Source of the DNA: CAXTPV01 sp965276715
GTDB lineage: Bacteria; Pseudomonadota; Alphaproteobacteria; Acetobacterales; Acetobacteraceae
DNA length: 64,000 nucleotides
Assembly: GCA_965276715.1 (NCBI GenBank)
Contig: OZ255622.1
Coordinates: 1,302,001 to 1,366,000, forward strand
Direction: 5' to 3'
Made by a program: the position numbers and the translations under genes
Notes under the pieces: model-generated
Told to the model about the DNA's origin: nothing
The model's input: the letters and a program-made list of their open reading frames with translations, nothing else
Database searches by the model: none
Shown: piece after piece, positions 61,227 through 64,000 of the stretch
How positions within the stretch are numbered: the first letter of the stretch is position 1
How the letters are laid out: each line of letters begins with the position of its first letter

Positions 61227-61380
61227 CAATTGGTCCGGAAAGCGTCTGAGCGAAGGCGGCGCACCATAGGAGCGGCGCCCAGGCTTGACCACCGCCGCGG
61301 AGCGTCTCCGCTCGAAGCCGCATGATTGCCTCCCGCACGCCATCGTGGTCTACCGGCGCCCTTCTCTGAGAGGCCCGCCG

Positions 61381-62124
61381 ATGGCGCAACTGATCGCCGG
61401 CAATTGGAAGATGAATGGGCTGACGCGCGAGGCGGCCTCGCTCGCGGCCGCCATCCGTGAGGCCGCCAATCATGACGGGGGGGCCGACCTTCTGGTCTGC
61501 CCGCCCGCGACCCAGCTCGCGGCGGTCGCCGGCATCCTGGCCGGCACGCGCTGCGCCGTTGGCGCGCAGGACTGTCACCAGGCGGCGAACGGCGCCCACA
61601 CCGGCGACCTGTCCGCGGCGATGCTCGCCGAGATCGGCGCGACCCATGTCATCCTCGGCCACTCCGAGCGGCGGGCGGACCATGGCGAGCTCGACGAGAC
61701 GGTGCGCGAGAAGATCGTCGCGGCCCGCGAGGCCGGCCTGATTCCGATCGTCTGCGTGGGCGAGACGCTTGATCAGCGTACGACCGGCAGCGAGGTCGAG
61801 ACCGTCGGCTGGCAGATCCAGGGCAGTCTGCCCGACAAGTTCGCCGACCAGGCCGGCGCCATCGCCTACGAGCCGGTCTGGGCGATCGGCACCGGCCGCA
61901 CCGCGACGGCGGCCGACATCGAGACGATGCACCGCTTCATCCGCGAGGAGCTGGTCCGCCAGTTCGGCGACGCGGGGGCTGCCGTGCGCATCCTGTATGG
62001 CGGATCGGTCAAGGCCGACAACGCGGCCGCCATCCTCGCGGTCCCGGAAGTCGGGGGCGCGCTGGTGGGTGGAGCCAGCCTGAGTGGCGACGATTTCCTC
62101 GCCATCTGGCGTGCCGCCCGATGA
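61381..62124 (+). CDS. tpiA: Triosephosphate isomerase
   Basis: Protein of 247 residues. 'IAGNWKMNG' (Asn, Lys), 'VILGHSERR' (catalytic His), 'AIAYEPVWAIGTG' (catalytic Glu), 'ILYGGSVKADNA' (phosphate loop) are all present. Interconverts DHAP and GAP. Divergent from ppiD; overlaps secG by 4 nt (ATGA). Confidence 0.98.
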   Translation: MAQLIAGNWKMNGLTREAASLAAAIREAANHDGGADLLVCPPATQLAAVAGILAGTRCAVGAQDCHQAANGAHTGDLSAAMLAEIGATHVILGHSERRADHGELDETVREKIVAAREAGLIPIVCVGETLDQRTTGSEVETVGWQIQGSLPDKFADQAGAIAYEPVWAIGTGRTATAADIETMHRFIREELVRQFGDAGAAVRILYGGSVKADNAAAILAVPEVGGALVGGASLSGDDFLAIWRAAR

Positions 62125-62465
62125 TCCCGGCGCTTCTCGTGGTCCACCTTCTCGTCACGCTGGCGCTGATCGCGATCGTGCTGATCCAGCGCAGCGAAGG
62201 CGGCGGCCTGGGCATCGGTGCCACCCAAGGCATGGGCTCGTTCATGTCGGGCCGCGGGACAGCCAACCTGCTCACCCGCGGCACCTCCGTGCTTGCCGTC
62301 ACCTTCATGGCGCTGTCGCTGCTACTGGCCGTGCTGAACCGCGGCACGGCCGGGGTGGGCAACGACATCCTGGCCACGCCGCGCGCCGCCAGCCATGTGT
62401 CGGCCAGTCACCCGCAACCGGTGAAGGCGCCGCTGCCGAGCACGCCCGCCGTTCCGACCAGGTGA
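62121..62465 (+). CDS. secG: Preprotein translocase subunit SecG
   Basis: Protein of 114 residues: two hydrophobic helices ('LLVVHLLVTLALIAIVLIQ' and 'LAVTFMALSLLLAVLN') around 'RSEGGGLGIG', the SecG loop, plus a Pro-rich cytoplasmic tail. Part of SecYEG. Translationally coupled to tpiA and to the flavin oxidase (GTGA). Confidence 0.95.
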   Translation: MIPALLVVHLLVTLALIAIVLIQRSEGGGLGIGATQGMGSFMSGRGTANLLTRGTSVLAVTFMALSLLLAVLNRGTAGVGNDILATPRAASHVSASHPQPVKAPLPSTPAVPTR

Positions 62466-63787
62466 CAGTGGATCCGGTCGTCATCGTGGGCGCCGGCGCC
62501 GCCGGCCTCGCGGCGGCGGCCCATCTGCGCCGGCACGGCCTGGAGACGATCATCGTCGAGGCCGCGCGCACCGTGGGCGGCCGCGCCCGCACCACCCGCC
62601 CGGCGCTGCTGCGCGGCGCGTGGCTCGACGAGGGCGCCGCGTGGCTGCACGCGCCGGACCGCAATCCGGTCGTGCCGCTCGCCCGGGCCGCCGGCATCCC
62701 GCTCAAGGAGGCTTTCCCCGAGCGCTCGCGCCAATTGTTCACGGACGGCCGCCGCGCGACGAGCGCCGAGGAGCGGGCCTACGAAGAGGCCGGGACGCGC
62801 TGGCACGACACGATCATGACCCGTGCCGGGGAGGCCGACCGCACCCTTGCCGAGGCCGCCGGCGCCGTCCGCGGCGACCCTTGGATCGCCAACGTCGAGA
62901 CTTGGGAAGCGGCCATCATCGCCGCCGCCGACGCCGACCAGCTCGGTGTCGAGGACTGGCATGCCAACGAACTTCCGGGCGGCGACCTCATGCCGCGCGA
63001 TGGCGGCCTGGGCGCGATGCTCGCGGCCCTGCTCCCGCCCGACGCCGGCCCGGTCACGCTTCAGGCCGCCGTGACCCATATCGACCGGACGCAGGCCGGC
63101 CACGTCCTCGTCCACACCGGGAACGGCACGCTGCGCGCGAGCCACGTCATCGTCACCGTCTCGACGGGCGTGCTCCGCGCCGAGACGATCAGGCACACCC
63201 CGCCGCTTCCCGCCGCCACGACGGACGCGATCGCGCGCCTGCCGATGGGTCTGCTCAGCCGCCTCGTGCTGGCGCTCGATCCCGCCACCGACGACCGCCT
63301 CGACTTCGCTCGCGGCGAGGAGGGCCTCATCGAGCGCCACCTTCGCCCCGGCGAGCCCGCCATCCTGTTCGGCGCGTTTCCGCGCGGGGAGCCCCATGTG
63401 ATCGGCTTTCATGGCGGTCGCACCGCCTGGTCGCTTGCCGCGGATCACGACGCCGCCAACGACTTCGCCCGCACCGTGCTCGCGTCCCTGTATGGCGCGG
63501 CCCGTATCGCCAGGGCCCTCGCCCCAGGATGCCACGCCACCGACTGGGGCACGGACCCGCACTTCCTCGGCGCCTACGCGTATGCCGGCGCCGGCGACTT
63601 TCCTGCCCGCGCCGCCCTGGCCGAACCCGTCGACGGTGGCCGCCTCCAGTTCGCGGGCGAAGCCACCCAGTCGACCGGGCTCGCCGGCACCGTCGGCGGC
63701 GCCATCCTGTCCGGACGCCACGCGGCCTCCATCGTTCTGCAGGCCCGCGACAAACCGCCAGGCGCCAGGTTCACGCCACGCCGATAA
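62462..63787 (+). CDS. Flavin-containing amine oxidase-like protein
   Basis: Protein of 441 residues from GTG 62462, which overlaps the secG stop. FAD loop 'VVIVGAGAAGLAAAAHLRRH', 'VGGRARTT', and C-terminal 'FAGEATQSTGLAGTVGGAI' resemble MAO/polyamine-oxidase flavoproteins. Substrate amine unknown. No signal peptide. It sits between secG and pyrG, which are usually adjacent in relatives, so its insertion here may be lineage-specific. Confidence 0.87.
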   Translation: MTVDPVVIVGAGAAGLAAAAHLRRHGLETIIVEAARTVGGRARTTRPALLRGAWLDEGAAWLHAPDRNPVVPLARAAGIPLKEAFPERSRQLFTDGRRATSAEERAYEEAGTRWHDTIMTRAGEADRTLAEAAGAVRGDPWIANVETWEAAIIAAADADQLGVEDWHANELPGGDLMPRDGGLGAMLAALLPPDAGPVTLQAAVTHIDRTQAGHVLVHTGNGTLRASHVIVTVSTGVLRAETIRHTPPLPAATTDAIARLPMGLLSRLVLALDPATDDRLDFARGEEGLIERHLRPGEPAILFGAFPRGEPHVIGFHGGRTAWSLAADHDAANDFARTVLASLYGAARIARALAPGCHATDWGTDPHFLGAYAYAGAGDFPARAALAEPVDGGRLQFAGEATQSTGLAGTVGGAILSGRHAASIVLQARDKPPGARFTPRR

Positions 63788-63806
63788 CAGGCTACGACAA
63801 CCGCCC

Positions 63807-64000
63807 ATGACGCGGTTCGTCTTCATCACCGGCGGCGTGGTTTCCTCTCTCGGCAAGGGCATCGCCTCGGCGGCCCTGGCCTCGCTCCTGCAAGCGCGCG
63901 GCTACTCGGTGCGGCTGCGCAAGCTCGACCCCTATCTCAACGTCGATCCGGGGACGATGAGCCCCTATCAGCACGGCGAGGTGTTCGTCACCGACGACGG
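63807..64000 (+). CDS. pyrG: CTP synthase (5' part; continues past the window)
   Basis: The first 64 codons read 'TRFVFITGGVVSSLGKGIAS', 'LRKLDPYLNVDPGTMSPYQH' and 'GEVFVTDDG', the conserved amidoligase start with ATP loop SSLGKG. CTP synthase makes CTP from UTP, glutamine and ATP. The frame is open at the end of the window. Confidence 0.97.
   Translation, partial: MTRFVFITGGVVSSLGKGIASAALASLLQARGYSVRLRKLDPYLNVDPGTMSPYQHGEVFVTDD

Noticed and set aside
1..64000. tRNA, rRNA, replication origin, prophage or integrase-attachment site
   Set aside because: None recognised on either strand by eye; the only structural RNA seen is the SRP RNA. A covariance-model scan would be needed to exclude a tRNA.

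Overview
The window is GC-rich, densely packed alphaproteobacterial chromosome. The gene neighbourhoods (ppiD-trpE divergent from tpiA-secG-pyrG; folB-SDR-recR-ybaB-dnaX with the SRP RNA upstream of dnaX; kdsB-pheA), the frequent GTG and TTG starts and the 4-nt stop/start overlaps suggest Rhodospirillales, probably Acetobacteraceae. That is inference from gene order and protein style; no rRNA is present to confirm it.

0-7.2 kb: the end of a DUF4331-type gene, a CPA2/Kef-type cation:proton antiporter, a cytochrome b561-type protein with a Tat/lipobox molybdopterin oxidoreductase and a PRC-barrel-like periplasmic protein, then a DoxX-like membrane protein and a DoxX/NDH-2 fusion. Much of this is membrane redox.

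7.2-20.2 kb: an accessory island in decay. It holds a nitrilase tail fused by overlap to a DUF7002 gene, three NTF2/alpha-beta-hydrolase modules in different states of completeness, a LysR regulator, an RclA-like flavin disulfide reductase and an RclC-like DUF417 protein (a reactive-chlorine-type pair) with a dead peroxiredoxin between them, a dead SDR, an azoreductase, and four or five IS elements or remnants (two IS630, a doubly frameshifted IS1380, an IS110 tail, a possible IS5-like tail). 20.2-21.1 kb carries two orphan genes of lower GC.

21.2-30.2 kb: housekeeping (uvrC, folB, a FolM-like SDR, recR, ybaB, dnaX, SRP RNA, nudC) followed by small hypotheticals and a secreted alpha/beta hydrolase.

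30.2-43.1 kb: a coherent peptide-utilisation locus. A seven-gene operon (ABC binding protein, two permeases, two ATPases, M32 carboxypeptidase, isoaspartyl peptidase/asparaginase) diverges from a GntR-type regulator, a creatininase-family amidohydrolase and an SDR; a TonB-dependent receptor faces them. A perfect palindrome lies in the divergent promoter, and pieces of it recur upstream of the receptor. This is the best candidate for an undescribed system: import and dismantling of an unusual peptide.

43.2-64 kb: GST, YnfA, pheA and kdsB in one chain of 4-nt overlaps that includes two relay mini-ORFs; di-haem cytochrome c, an inositol-phosphatase-family enzyme, a GGDEF-EAL protein, an AI-2E transporter, isocitrate lyase with its divergent MccR/RamB-like regulator, serA, a PEP-CTERM protein, a dienelactone hydrolase, a NUDIX gene, trpE, ppiD, tpiA, secG, a flavin amine oxidase and the start of pyrG.
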